Source: Microcystis wesenbergii FACHB-1317 (GTDB lineage: Bacteria > Cyanobacteriota > Cyanobacteriia > Cyanobacteriales > Microcystaceae). Taken from it: a stretch of DNA of 64,000 nt. The notes beneath the pieces were generated by a model that was not told the DNA's origin, searched no databases, and saw only the letters and a list, made by a program, of their open reading frames with translations. Location of the stretch: contig NZ_JACJQV010000125.1 in NCBI RefSeq assembly GCF_014696875.1, positions 62,001 through 126,000 on the forward strand, read 5' to 3'. Below, one piece after another: positions 18,546-27,597 of the stretch (within the stretch, counting starts at the first letter, position 1; each line of letters begins with the position of its first letter). The position numbers and the translations under genes were made by a program.

Positions 18546-19235
18546 ATTTTTTACTCTCTCTCAGACAAAGGATAAATGAACCTCAAATCCGCAGCAGCGA
18601 CGGGTTCGGAAGACAGACAAGCGCACTTAGTTCTGATTAATTCTCAGAATTTGCTCACGGCAAAATATAGTCAATAACCAAACCCAACTATTGCTGAACA
18701 GTTACCACCACTCAACTGTTTACCTAGCTTGAAAGCAACACTTAAACAGGCAAACCAAGAGCCGATGGTTCCTCCCATTGACCTAAGGTCAAGGCAAAAG
18801 GGTTTGGGAGCAAAGATTGGTTAGTTAGGGAAATAATTTGGGAACAATTTAACTTGCTCTATGATAACCATAGATAAACAAAAAAAATACTTAAATGTAA
18901 CAAAAAAACACATAAGTCGGGAGGTGTAATTAAATATCAGACTTATCGAGGTTGAATTGAGCCACGAACCCCACAACCAGCATAGGTAATCAACTGGACT
19001 AACCTATATTACAAATCATTAAGCCGACTGACAGCCTTTCTCATCATCCTCGATGAAGTGTAACCTAATTTGGTATCGACGACCGACTCCCCAAAGCGAA
19101 AACTTTGTACCTCACCATTAAGATAACTGCCCTAGGTAAAAACGCGGATATCACTGCTAATAGAGTTCGGTTTTACCGTTATGGGATGAGCATTAACGGG
19201 GGTAATATTCTAGGTAAGGAATTTGTATCTAGTCA
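18546..19235. other. 690-bp divergent intergenic region
   Basis: It lies between the leftward cell-wall run and the rightward kinase gene, so it should hold promoters for both. A perfect 15-bp palindrome TTGACCTAAGGTCAA (18778-18792) is a candidate operator. An A-rich tract lies at 18880-18911. I found no ORF, tRNA or transposase trace, and no -35/-10 pair I would defend. Confidence 0.4.
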
Positions 19236-19238
19236 GTG

Positions 19239-20687
19239 ATGAAGACGATGTTAGAGGGGTCTTTACCGAAATTAAGCGATATTTTCCCGCCAACTGACCA
19301 TCAGGACCGGGAAACTTTCACCCCCAATGCTTTTTATCCTAATTTATCAGAATGGCTCAAGCGATCGCAACTGAAAGCGGAAAGTGAATGGTTCGCAGCG
19401 ATCGCATCTTTAGAAAATATCTTATTACAAAACCCAAATAATGCCGCCAGTCGGGGTTTAATTCTCTCCGGTCCGACGGCTTTAGTCAGAGAAAGCAAGG
19501 CTTTAACGGGTTTTGAATTTGGTGTTTTTACCGTTAAAGCTTTAAAACATTTACAATGGCTGGGTTTGCAATTGCCTTCTCAGGAAAAATCCGCCGCCGA
19601 TATTTCCCCGACAGAGATTCATGAATTGCCTCTCTTGCCAACGGATCCGATTGCTAATGAAAGATTTTGTCTGGTTTTTAGCGAAAGTTTCGCTCTTTTG
19701 CTGGTTTTAGGCGAAGATCAGTGGGGTTTGTCCTCTTTTCAATTTTCCTTTGATCCCGTCCTCACTCAGCAAGCTTGGCAGCAGTTGCGGCAACGATTAG
19801 TTAATCTGCGTTATCCACAAATCGAGACTTTAGAGGCAATTATCGAGGCTAATGGCAGTCCCTCGCCGGATTATCGTCTAGTTAGCCAATTTAGTCGCCA
19901 ATTACTGCAAAATTTACCCAACCAGCCTAATTTAGACCTGAAAAAAACGAAATCGTCTATCAATGCCGAAATCACTCCCCCAAAGGAAGATAATTCTAAT
20001 TTAGAATCGGGTTGTGATTTGGAATTATTGCGCGCTTTAACCCACGAAATTCGCACCCCTTTAACCACCATTCGCACCATTACCAGATTATTGTTAAAAC
20101 GGGCCAAAGTAACGGAAGATGTGGAAAAATATTTAGAAACAATCGATTTAGAATGTAGTGAACAAATTCAGCGCATGGAATTAATTTTTCGAGCCGCAGA
20201 ATTGGGTATTAATCCTCTGGGAGATAAACCAATTCAATTAATTCCAATTGCCCTAGAAAAAGTCTTTCAAGATAGTATTCCCCGGTGGCAGAAACAAGCT
20301 AAACGGCGCAATGTCAATTTAGAAGTTAATGTACCGAAAAAATTGCCTTCGGTAATTAGCGACCCGAGTTTATTGGATCAAATGTTAAATGGAGTCGTGG
20401 AAAAATGTACTCGCAGTATGGCTAGTGGTGGCCTGTTGCAAGTACATATATCAACGGCAGGAAATCAATTAAAAATGCAGTTCCAAACTCAGGTAAAATC
20501 GCCTAATCTTACCCTCAAAGCTTTGGGAAAAGTCTTAATGTTTCAACCAGAAACCGGTAGTTTAAGCCTGAATATGAAGGTGACTAAAAACCTTTTTCAA
20601 GCTTTGGGAGGTAAATTTATTGTGCGTGAAAAACCCGAAGAAGGTGAGATTTTAACCATTTTCTTGCCCCTCGGACGCATTAAATAA
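19239..20687 (+). CDS. Histidine-kinase-like protein with degenerate ATPase domain
   Basis: 482 aa; a GTG one codon upstream (19236) and an ATG at 19248 are alternatives, and the ribosome binding site is poor. The N-terminal 240 residues are a sensor region of DICT/GAF-like appearance, unassigned. A dimerisation/phosphoacceptor motif 'LTHEIRTPLTTIRT' places His at about 269. The HATPase part is atypical: the N box reads 'QMLNGVVEKCTRSM' with the second Asn lost, and no DxGxG G1 motif is present where 'FQTQVKSPNLTL' stands. Either it is catalytically weak and phosphorylated in trans, or it serves as a scaffold. It stands alone, with no response regulator gene adjacent. Confidence 0.75.
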   Translation: MKTMLEGSLPKLSDIFPPTDHQDRETFTPNAFYPNLSEWLKRSQLKAESEWFAAIASLENILLQNPNNAASRGLILSGPTALVRESKALTGFEFGVFTVKALKHLQWLGLQLPSQEKSAADISPTEIHELPLLPTDPIANERFCLVFSESFALLLVLGEDQWGLSSFQFSFDPVLTQQAWQQLRQRLVNLRYPQIETLEAIIEANGSPSPDYRLVSQFSRQLLQNLPNQPNLDLKKTKSSINAEITPPKEDNSNLESGCDLELLRALTHEIRTPLTTIRTITRLLLKRAKVTEDVEKYLETIDLECSEQIQRMELIFRAAELGINPLGDKPIQLIPIALEKVFQDSIPRWQKQAKRRNVNLEVNVPKKLPSVISDPSLLDQMLNGVVEKCTRSMASGGLLQVHISTAGNQLKMQFQTQVKSPNLTLKALGKVLMFQPETGSLSLNMKVTKNLFQALGGKFIVREKPEEGEILTIFLPLGRIK

Positions 20688-20778
20688 GTTGGGATTATTC
20701 TGAATTTTTCATCTTGGAAAATAGGCAAAATTGCCAAGAGGTGCTATACTAGGGCAACAAACATTATTGATAGTTGCC

Positions 20779-21876
20779 ATGGAAAAAACTGTTTTAATTT
20801 TAGGTGGCACTGGTCGCATTGGTCAAAGTGTAGCCCTAGATATTATTAATCATACTTCAGCTAAAATTATTATCACAGGACGCAAGGAAAAAGCCATTAA
20901 ATTACTGCCAAGAATGCAGTTTTTTGCTTTGGATTTAGAAGAAATAGACAAGCTTAGACAGGCAATTAAAAATAGTGATTTAGTCATTCATTGTGCCGGT
21001 CCCTTTCATTATCGCGATGGCAGGGTAGTAAAAATTTGCATCGAAGAAAAAGTCAATTATATTGATGTTAGTGATCATCGTTCTTTTTATCAAAAGTTAA
21101 TCCCCTATCGAGAATTAGCGATAAAAGCGGGAATAACTGCCGTGGTTAATACGGGAATTTTCCCCGGTATTTCTAATAGTATAGTGCGAGAGGGAGTCGA
21201 ACAGTTAGATAGGGTAGAAACGATCCGTTTAAATTATGCCGTAGCCGGTTCAGGAGGTGCGGGATTAACTGTGATGCGGACAACTTTTCTCGGTTTAAAA
21301 AAGCCTTTTTTAGCTTGGATTGAGGGAAAATGGCAAGAGATTAAACCCTATACTGCTAGAGAAGTAATTGACTTTCCCGCTCCTTTGGGTAAAACTGGTG
21401 TTTATTGGTTTGATATGCCAGAAACCTATACTTTTGCCGAATCTTTTCCAGTGCAAAATGTGATCACAAAATTTGGTTCTATTCCCGATTTTTATAATCA
21501 CTTAACCTGGATTACTGCCCATATTTTTCCCGATGCTTGGGTAGAAAGTTCTCGGGGAATCGAGTTTTTTTCCCAAGTCAGTTATCGCATGACAGAAGTA
21601 ACCGATAAATTTTCGGGAATTGGGGTAGCAATGTTAGCCAAAGTGGCCGGATGGCAAGGGCAGCAAAAAGCAGTTTATCAAGCAACTATGGTTCACGAGA
21701 ACACTGCCCAAGCAGCCGGCTGGGGAACTGGCAGCGTGGCAGAATTAATCTTAGCGGCAAAACTCCAAAAAGCCGGGATTTATCCCGTGGAACAGGTGTT
21801 ATCCACAGAACTATTCCATGCTACGATGAAAAAAAGAGGTATTAAACTCGATCGCTCCTGTACAATTGTGGCTTAG
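20779..21876 (+). CDS. Saccharopine dehydrogenase-like NAD(P)-binding protein
   Basis: 365 aa from the ATG at 20779 ('MEKTVLILGGTGRIGQS'); the longer frame to 20731 lacks support. There is an N-terminal Rossmann fold with 'GGTGRIGQ' at residues 8-15 and 'ITGRKEKA'. 'DLVIHCAGPFHY' and 'NYIDVSDH' are typical of the Sacchrp_dh_NADP family. The substrate is unknown; members act in lysine metabolism, lipid reduction or as trans-enoyl-reductase-like enzymes. The next gene starts 4 nt after its stop, so the two are co-transcribed. Confidence 0.8.
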   Translation: MEKTVLILGGTGRIGQSVALDIINHTSAKIIITGRKEKAIKLLPRMQFFALDLEEIDKLRQAIKNSDLVIHCAGPFHYRDGRVVKICIEEKVNYIDVSDHRSFYQKLIPYRELAIKAGITAVVNTGIFPGISNSIVREGVEQLDRVETIRLNYAVAGSGGAGLTVMRTTFLGLKKPFLAWIEGKWQEIKPYTAREVIDFPAPLGKTGVYWFDMPETYTFAESFPVQNVITKFGSIPDFYNHLTWITAHIFPDAWVESSRGIEFFSQVSYRMTEVTDKFSGIGVAMLAKVAGWQGQQKAVYQATMVHENTAQAAGWGTGSVAELILAAKLQKAGIYPVEQVLSTELFHATMKKRGIKLDRSCTIVA

Positions 21877-21879
21877 AAG

Positions 21880-23562
21880 ATGAAAAAAATCTGGCGTTAC
21901 TTAGGGCTGTTTTGTTTAGTTTTGTTACTGACTTTATCCCCCATCCTCATGATAGCGGCCCAGAATAATCCTGCTAAACCAGGACAGGAAACACCCCTGG
22001 AAACTTTGGGAGAAGTTTTTCCCGTCATGCTTGATAATCAAGAACTTTTTACTATTCGGCAAGGAATAGGTTCTTTTTCAGCGCAAGAAAGAGCGAAATC
22101 GATTACAGCCAGAATTGAAAAAATTGCCGATGACGATGTTCTTTCTCCTGAAGATTTAAGCATAAAAATCGATCCTGAAGACAAAAACCCTTCGATTATT
22201 TTGGGAGATACGGTTATTGCTACTATTACTTCTAAAGATGCCAAATTACACGCGGTCAGTCAAGAAGTATTGGCCGAACGAGCCTTAGCAAAGATTCAAG
22301 CGGCCATTGTCCGTTATCGTCAAGAACGTCAACCAGATAACCTCTTAAAAGATGCAGTTTTGACGGTAAGTGCTACCCTGTCCACGGTCTTAATTTTCTG
22401 GGTGATGATTTTTATATCTTCGCGGGGTTTTCCCCGGATTCAGAGATTAATCACCTCCCTAGTTCCTGGGGTCGGATTCCAAAATTTTGAGATTATTAGT
22501 TCTAGGACAATAGGAATTTTTTCCCTAAGAGTTTTGCAATTTATCCGCACTCTGATTATTTTAACTATTCTCTATTTTTATTTAACTTTTGTCCTTCGTC
22601 TTTTTCCCTGGACTAGAAAATTTGGTGATGGTTTTCTGCAATACTTTTTTCGTGCTTTGGAAGTTTTTTCCCAAGAGATAGCAAAATATTTACCCAATAT
22701 TTTTATTATACTGCTAATTATTTTTATAACTCACTATCTGTTGAGAGCGATTAAACCATTTTTCACCGCCTTGGCAAGAGAAAATTTAGTAATTCATGGT
22801 TTCTATCCCGATTGGGCAAACCCAACCTATAATTTACTGTCACTGCTGATAATTGCCTTAGCTATAGTCATCGCTTTTCCCTATCTACCCGGATTTAATT
22901 CTCCTGCTTTTCAGGGGGTGTCGGTATTTTTAGGGGTGCTATTTTCCTTGGGTTCCACCTCTGCTATCGCTAACGTGGTGGGAGGAATTATCCTCATCTA
23001 TACCCGCTCTTTTCAACTAGGAGATAAAATTTCTATTGGTGATGTTATTGGAGATGTAATTGAAAAAGGATTATTAGTTACCCGTATTCGCACACCGGCT
23101 AATAAAATTATCACGATTCCTAATTCATCGCTGTTAAACACCAATGTGATTAACTTTAGTGTCTCCCAAAGGGAATTCAAAGAGCCTTTAATTTTGCAAA
23201 CCACGGTCACTCTCGGTTATGATTTACCTTGGCGTAAGGTCCACGCAACCCTGAAAGAAGCAGCCCTAGCAACCCAATTTATTGTCTCAGAACCTGCTCC
23301 TTTTGTCTTGCAAACCAGTCTCGATGATTTTTATGTCAGCTATCAGCTAAATGCCTACACCGATCATCCTAACAAAATGGTGTATATTTATTCTGAATTA
23401 CATCAAAATATTCAGGATAAATGTAACGAAGTCGGTATCGAAATTATGTCTCCTCACTACAAGGCTCTCCGGGATGGCAATCACAGCACTATTCCTGAAA
23501 ATTATCTGCCAGAAGATTATCAAAGTCCTGCTTTTGGTATTCAGTCAAATCCTCAGAAGTAA
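21880..23562 (+). CDS. Mechanosensitive channel (MscS family)
   Basis: 560 aa. A signal peptide (residues 1-27, ending 'LSPILMIAAQ') leads into a periplasmic region to about 160, then several membrane helices (about 165-185, 225-250, 280-300, 320-345). The MscS pore/beta domain carries 'FLGVLFSLGSTSAIANVVGGIIL', 'FQLGDKISIGDVIGDV', 'TRIRTPANKIITIPNSSLL'. It is an inner-membrane osmotic safety valve of the YnaI/YbdG-like long form. It is preceded with a 3-nt gap by the dehydrogenase gene. Its last 74 nt overlap the end of the convergent protease gene. Confidence 0.9.
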   Translation: MKKIWRYLGLFCLVLLLTLSPILMIAAQNNPAKPGQETPLETLGEVFPVMLDNQELFTIRQGIGSFSAQERAKSITARIEKIADDDVLSPEDLSIKIDPEDKNPSIILGDTVIATITSKDAKLHAVSQEVLAERALAKIQAAIVRYRQERQPDNLLKDAVLTVSATLSTVLIFWVMIFISSRGFPRIQRLITSLVPGVGFQNFEIISSRTIGIFSLRVLQFIRTLIILTILYFYLTFVLRLFPWTRKFGDGFLQYFFRALEVFSQEIAKYLPNIFIILLIIFITHYLLRAIKPFFTALARENLVIHGFYPDWANPTYNLLSLLIIALAIVIAFPYLPGFNSPAFQGVSVFLGVLFSLGSTSAIANVVGGIILIYTRSFQLGDKISIGDVIGDVIEKGLLVTRIRTPANKIITIPNSSLLNTNVINFSVSQREFKEPLILQTTVTLGYDLPWRKVHATLKEAALATQFIVSEPAPFVLQTSLDDFYVSYQLNAYTDHPNKMVYIYSELHQNIQDKCNEVGIEIMSPHYKALRDGNHSTIPENYLPEDYQSPAFGIQSNPQK

Positions 23563-23992
23563 TAATTTTCCTAATAGCTTTAATCGCTTTTGTCAAGCCC
23601 TTTTGAGTTATTGTTGATAATTCTTCACCAAATTCACAGTTAATAGCAGCAATAAATATTCCCCAGGCCCTGGGAGTTTGTTGATAAATTGCTTGAGTTA
23701 ATGCTAATAAAGAAGCGGGACTTTCTGCATGACCGAAATTATTCCATTCGGTAACTGCCGCTAATTTTTCTATGCGGATATCAGTTTGATTAGATAATAC
23801 CGCATCAACAAAAATAACTAGAGAAGCATCAGCTATATCGGCTGCTAACTCAGGAGTCAATTGATGGGTAGCGATGACTTGCACATTAGTCCAATTCTCC
23901 TCGGCAATAATTTCGGCTATTCTCACTCCCACTCCGTCATCATTTCTTAAAGTATTACCGTAACCGATGAGCAGTATTTTAAAATTATTCAT
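23489..23992 (-). CDS. Hydrogenase maturation protease
   Basis: 167 aa. N-terminal 'ILLIGYGNTLRNDDGVGVRIAEII' is the family signature. Asp in 'NDDG', Asp in 'VIFVDAVL' and His in 'FGHAESPASLL' are the expected nickel-site ligands. These peptidases clip the C-terminus of the NiFe hydrogenase large subunit after metal insertion. In cyanobacteria the enzyme could be HoxW (bidirectional) or HupW (uptake); no hydrogenase genes are in the window to decide. The 3' end overlaps the MscS gene on the other strand by 74 bp, so the C-terminal 24 codons are read on both strands. Confidence 0.85.
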   Translation of the reverse strand: MNNFKILLIGYGNTLRNDDGVGVRIAEIIAEENWTNVQVIATHQLTPELAADIADASLVIFVDAVLSNQTDIRIEKLAAVTEWNNFGHAESPASLLALTQAIYQQTPRAWGIFIAAINCEFGEELSTITQKGLTKAIKAIRKIITSEDLTEYQKQDFDNLLADNFQE

Positions 23993-24105
23993 GGTTAAAT
24001 AGAGGAAACAGGAGTGGGAGGATTTACTTCGTTGCCATGAAAGACGCTGTCAGCGGGAAAAATTAGTTTAAATACTAAGTAGGTGGGTGGAATTAAATAT
24101 AAGAT

Positions 24106-24176
24106 GAACGTAGGTTGGGTTGAAGCATGAAACCCAACGCTCGCTCATGTTACGCTACCGCTAACCCATCCTACAA
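24106..24176. repeat. Dispersed inverted-repeat element (GTAGGTTGGGTT family), copy 1
   Basis: Begins GTAGGTTGGGTTGAAGCATG and ends AACCCATCCTAC, so its ends are inverted repeats. An internal hairpin is formed by GGTTGGGTT and AACCCAAC. A shorter copy of the first 36 nt is found at 25698-25733. It lies in the gap between the protease gene and a Uma2 gene. Confidence 0.6.
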
Positions 24177-24190
24177 ATAATTGTGCCTCC

Positions 24191-24832
24191 CTACTTATAA
24201 AAATCTTCGAGATGTTGTTTTAGTTGACGAATTGCCATACTACTATTGCGATTGTCGGCAATTTCTCCCCAGAAAGAAACTAAATTTTCTAGGTTAAAGT
24301 TAGGAAAATATTGACTTTGATGGCGAGGGATATACTCTTGATTCTCTAGCCAATAAATATAGAGAGTTTTCTGACGATACAACCAAATTTCAGGCACTTT
24401 ATAAGGCAGATAATCATCCACATTCGAGTAACTGGTGACATCAATTTCTAATACTAAATCGGGGGGAGGATCATTTACCCAGTCAATTCTGGCTTTCCCT
24501 GCTATAGCTGGCCAATGGTCAATATAAAAACTATAATCTGGTTCAATACCACTTGTTTCTGGTAATTCCATGGTTACGGGAGTAAAAGCCTCGTACTCAC
24601 GCCCCAGATAATCCAATAAGGTGATGATAATATTAGCAATTAAATGGGCATCACGTCCATGCTTAGGAAGTGGAGACATAAGCAAGACTTCTCCATTGTG
24701 ATATTTGATTTTAGGTCGAGAATTGTCGCCCCTTTGCCGAGACAAAGTTTGATAATCTAGCCAAGTGGCAGGTAATCTCACTAAGGACCCCGCCGGTAGC
24801 TCGATTTTATCTAGTGAAACTAAGGCAAACAT
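24191..24832 (-). CDS. Uma2 family (DUF820) endonuclease-like protein
   Basis: 213 aa. PD-(D/E)xK-fold family expanded in cyanobacteria. Core features: 'SPLPKHGRDAHLIANIIITLL', the acidic residue in 'GIEPDYSFYID', and 'PPDLVLEIDVTS' carrying the E-x-D pair, followed by 'YKVPEIWLYRQ'. Many members are found near mobile DNA and their biological role is unsettled. Three others occur in this window (24988, 58765, 59498). It is divergently placed to the next Uma2 gene with 155 bp between them. Confidence 0.88.
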   Translation of the reverse strand: MFALVSLDKIELPAGSLVRLPATWLDYQTLSRQRGDNSRPKIKYHNGEVLLMSPLPKHGRDAHLIANIIITLLDYLGREYEAFTPVTMELPETSGIEPDYSFYIDHWPAIAGKARIDWVNDPPPDLVLEIDVTSYSNVDDYLPYKVPEIWLYRQKTLYIYWLENQEYIPRHQSQYFPNFNLENLVSFWGEIADNRNSSMAIRQLKQHLEDFYK

Positions 24833-24987
24833 GGCGCAAGGTTCCAGGTAAATGATCAGAAACGCTGTAAAATAAGTATAGGATATCTTCGATGCTCTCG
24901 ATACCCAGCTTAACCTAATCGATAAATTAACTGAGTCTGGTAAGAAAACTTAAGCCTTGATAGTAGTTTCTTGATGAGCCAAAAATT

Positions 24988-25671
24988 ATGCTATCGACTA
25001 ACACAGTTTCCCCCCATATTATTCCCCCTCTCGAAAATGGTGATAGATTAACCCTTCCCGAATTCGAGCGCCGTTATCAAGCAATGACACAGCTAAAAAA
25101 AGCTGAATTAATCGCAGGAGTTGTTTATATGGCATCCCCCGTCCGCATCAAAAATCATGGCAATCCTCACGCTCGTATTATCACTTGGTTAGGATACTAT
25201 TGGTCCGTTACACCGGGGGTAGAATTAGCAGATAATACTACTGTGCGACTGGATGGGGATAATGAACCACAACCGGATGCTTTATTAAGAATAGAAACCG
25301 GTGGACAATCAAGCATTAGTGAAGATGGTTATCTGGAAGGTGCGCCGGAATTAATCGTGGAAATTGCCGCTTCTACTGCTTCCTACGATTTACACGAAAA
25401 ACTCAAAGTTTATCGTCATCATGGAGTGCAAGAGTATATTATCTGGCGAGTAGATGACCAAGAATTGGATTGGTTTCGCTTAACTGATGGGGAATATTTG
25501 CCCCTAGAATCAAATCAAGATAAGATATTTTGCTCCCAAGTCTTTCCTGGATTATGGCTGGATAAAAATGCTTTATTATCGGGTAATTTATCCGAAGTTT
25601 TGGAGGTGTTAAAGCAAGGAATAGCTAGTCAAGAACACCAAAATTTTTGTCAAACTTTGGCTAATAAATAA
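24988..25671 (+). CDS. Uma2 family (DUF820) endonuclease-like protein
   Basis: 227 aa. Core: 'VYMASPVRIKNHGNPHARIITWLGYY', 'EPQPDALLRIE', 'APELIVEIAASTASYDLHEKLKVY', 'VQEYIIWRV'. Compared with the neighbour at 24191 it has the longer 'SEDGYLEGAPELIVE' variant, so it belongs to a different subfamily and is not a recent duplicate. The last 11 nt of the gene (from 25661) and 21 nt beyond its stop are repeated at 25732-25763, on the far side of a small inverted-repeat element. Confidence 0.88.
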   Translation: MLSTNTVSPHIIPPLENGDRLTLPEFERRYQAMTQLKKAELIAGVVYMASPVRIKNHGNPHARIITWLGYYWSVTPGVELADNTTVRLDGDNEPQPDALLRIETGGQSSISEDGYLEGAPELIVEIAASTASYDLHEKLKVYRHHGVQEYIIWRVDDQELDWFRLTDGEYLPLESNQDKIFCSQVFPGLWLDKNALLSGNLSEVLEVLKQGIASQEHQNFCQTLANK

Positions 25672-25763
25672 CCCGGATAAACTTGATTTTTCTCTGAGAA
25701 CGTAGGTTGGGTTGAAGCATGAAACCCAACGCTAATAAATAACCCAGATAAACTTGATTTTTT
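25661..25763. repeat. 32-bp direct repeat bracketing a small inverted-repeat element
   Basis: CTAATAAATAACCCGGATAA and the following 12 nt at 25661-25692 recur with one change at 25732-25763. Between them is the first half of the GTAGGTTGGGTT element (25698-25733). This could be an unusually long target duplication or a local duplication at the 3' end of the Uma2 gene. It leaves only two bases before the stop of the convergent LCP gene. Confidence 0.6.
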
Positions 25764-25765
25764 TC

Positions 25766-27178
25766 TTAGTTGCCCAGAGATGGCTCAGAAAGATTAGCTG
25801 ATTTTTCTTGCCAATCTTGACCGATTTTAATCGTCACATCAGAAGCGAGATTCCCCGTACTTTCCACCAAAACTTCCCCGACACCAAGGCTATTATGCAG
25901 GGCAGCAGCCAGGGAATTATCCCCTTTTTGAGCAATAATTTTGGTAGTTTCTAGAATTGGCGATGAAGACTTAGAGACAAAAACATTTTCATAACCCAAT
26001 GAGCGCAGATAGCTGACTAGAGTTTGCACCGCTTCTGGATTATCGGTGCTGTCTTCCACAGCTATGCGAGTCGGTTGCGTCGTTTCCTCAATGTCAGCCA
26101 TAAAAGAGCCGTGGTTAAAATGTTGAGCCACTAGCTCTTGAATTTTACTTTGATTGGGCAACCAATAACTGATCCCCTGCCGACCATCACCATTAAAGTC
26201 TCCGGGTAGCAGTAGCATTTGCACATCAGCGCGCTGAGTTTTGGAGGCAAAGCCGGCTAGGGCGAGTAACTCCTCTAAACTGAGATTAGTATCGATATGA
26301 GTGCGGATAACCTCGATAATATCGGGAATTTTCAATAAAGTTGCTGGTTTTAGGGTTTGTTCCACTAAAGACCGCATTAATTGCTGTTGTCGTTGGATAC
26401 GACCGATATCGCCGTTAGCATCGTAACGAAAACGGGCAAACTGGAGGAATTTCTCGCCGTTGAGGTGTTGTTCCCCTTTTTTCAGGTCAATGTAGAGGTG
26501 TTGACTAAAATCTTTGTACTTCATGTCTTTGGGAACATATACCGTCACCCCCCCCAAAGCATCAATTAATTTTTCCACACCCTGCACATTAATGCGAATA
26601 TAGCGATCGATAGCCACTCCGTCCAAAAGATGACTAACCGTTTCCGCCGTTAAAGCAGGTCCACCAAGGGCGTTAGCTTCATTGATTTTTTTCTCCCCAT
26701 AACCCTCGATATCGGTGCGGGTATCCCGGGGGATGGAAAGCATGGTTAACTTCTGTCTTTGGGGGTCAAAACGCAGTAACAGCATGGTATCGGTTAAACC
26801 AGCCAAGGAATTAACCGGGGCATGATAACCCAGATCTGGGGTTTGTGCCTCCTTGACATCGGATGTCAACACTTTCGCGCCAACTACCAGAATATTAACG
26901 GGACGGTTGAGGGCGGGAAGTTGCAGATTTTGATAGGATATGGCCTGCTGATTGTTAAAAGCGGCGGCTTCTTCGGGACTGAGAGCAGCTTGTCGCAAAG
27001 GTGTGGAGGAGAGAGACACAGCCAACATAGCACCGGCCGTAGCGGAAACTAGGGCGCAGCCGGTTAAGCCTAGGGCTGTCAGGAACCATTTACTGGACAA
27101 TCGCCGCTTTTTAACAGGTTTAGCCGCTAATTTGCCTGATTTTCCGCTTTTAAGCCTTGATTTCGTCTTATTAACCAC
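25766..27178 (-). CDS. LytR-CpsA-Psr (LCP) family protein
   Basis: 470 aa if started at the GTG at 27178, which has TGAGG about 7 nt upstream. An open frame continues to 27445, but that part is translated from tandem heptamers and has no other start. A cytoplasmic basic stretch leads to a membrane helix (about 33-57), then the LCP domain: 'NILVVGAKVL', 'TDTMLLLRFDP', 'MLSIPRDTRTDIEG' with the conserved Arg residues, 'KINEANALGG', 'RYIRINVQG', 'FARFRYDANGDIGRIQRQQ'. A LytR_C domain follows at about 365-455. LCP enzymes transfer glycopolymers to peptidoglycan or other acceptors at the outer face of the membrane. Confidence 0.9.
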   Translation of the reverse strand: MVNKTKSRLKSGKSGKLAAKPVKKRRLSSKWFLTALGLTGCALVSATAGAMLAVSLSSTPLRQAALSPEEAAAFNNQQAISYQNLQLPALNRPVNILVVGAKVLTSDVKEAQTPDLGYHAPVNSLAGLTDTMLLLRFDPQRQKLTMLSIPRDTRTDIEGYGEKKINEANALGGPALTAETVSHLLDGVAIDRYIRINVQGVEKLIDALGGVTVYVPKDMKYKDFSQHLYIDLKKGEQHLNGEKFLQFARFRYDANGDIGRIQRQQQLMRSLVEQTLKPATLLKIPDIIEVIRTHIDTNLSLEELLALAGFASKTQRADVQMLLLPGDFNGDGRQGISYWLPNQSKIQELVAQHFNHGSFMADIEETTQPTRIAVEDSTDNPEAVQTLVSYLRSLGYENVFVSKSSSPILETTKIIAQKGDNSLAAALHNSLGVGEVLVESTGNLASDVTIKIGQDWQEKSANLSEPSLGN

Positions 27179-27370
27179 AAATTGCCTCACACGGTCACTA
27201 AATATCTCCCTAAAACCATATTTAAAGAGATAAACTATTTGTTTTCTCAGATACCCGGAAAAGATTATGAAACTAATCGGGTTTTTTAGAGGGTTAGCAG
27301 ATAATATAGCAGAATCTTTCCTTACAATTGTTCTGCATCGCAATTTTGTCGAAATATCTAGGGTTTGCTG

Positions 27371-27508
27371 GTGGGGAAGTGGGGTGTGGGGTGTGGGGTG
27401 TGGGGTGTGGGGTGTGGGGTGTGACCCCCCCTGCCCCCCCGACATCGGGGGGGCAGGGGGGTGTGGGGTGTGGGGTGTGGGGTGTGGGGTGTGGGGAAGT
27501 GGGGAGAA
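27371..27508. repeat. GGGGTGT heptamer array around a perfect G/C palindrome
   Basis: Tandem GGGGTGT units (27381-27420 and 27461-27495) flank a near-perfect palindrome whose arms are 27426-27442 and 27445-27461 (C-run, TG, C-run, GA; then TC, G-run, CA, G-run). Outer copies of GTGGGGAAGTGGGG lie on both sides. It is upstream of the LCP gene and should block or pause polymerases. G-quadruplex formation is possible on the + strand. Confidence 0.8.
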
Positions 27509-27552
27509 TAAATAAAAATAATCTCCTGACGACCGGCTCCTGACTCCTGAAT

Positions 27553-27597
27553 CCTGTCTCCTATCTCCTATCTCCTATCTCCTATCTCCTATCTCCT
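27553..27597. repeat. CTCCTAT heptamer tandem repeat
   Basis: Five to six perfect CTCCTAT units end at the stop codon of the acetyltransferase gene. This is a short tandemly repeated repetitive (STRR) sequence as known from cyanobacteria. Related imperfect units (GACTCCTGAATCCTG) precede it. Confidence 0.75.

Noticed and set aside
27178..27445. Longer N-terminus of the LCP protein
   Set aside because: The extra 89 residues come from repeat DNA (HPTPHTPHPTP) and lack a ribosome binding site; the GTG at 27178 has one.
26381..27543. Plus-strand frames opposite the LCP gene and in the G-rich tract
   Set aside because: They are antisense to a well-supported gene or translate tandem heptamers (Gly-Val-Trp-Gly runs).
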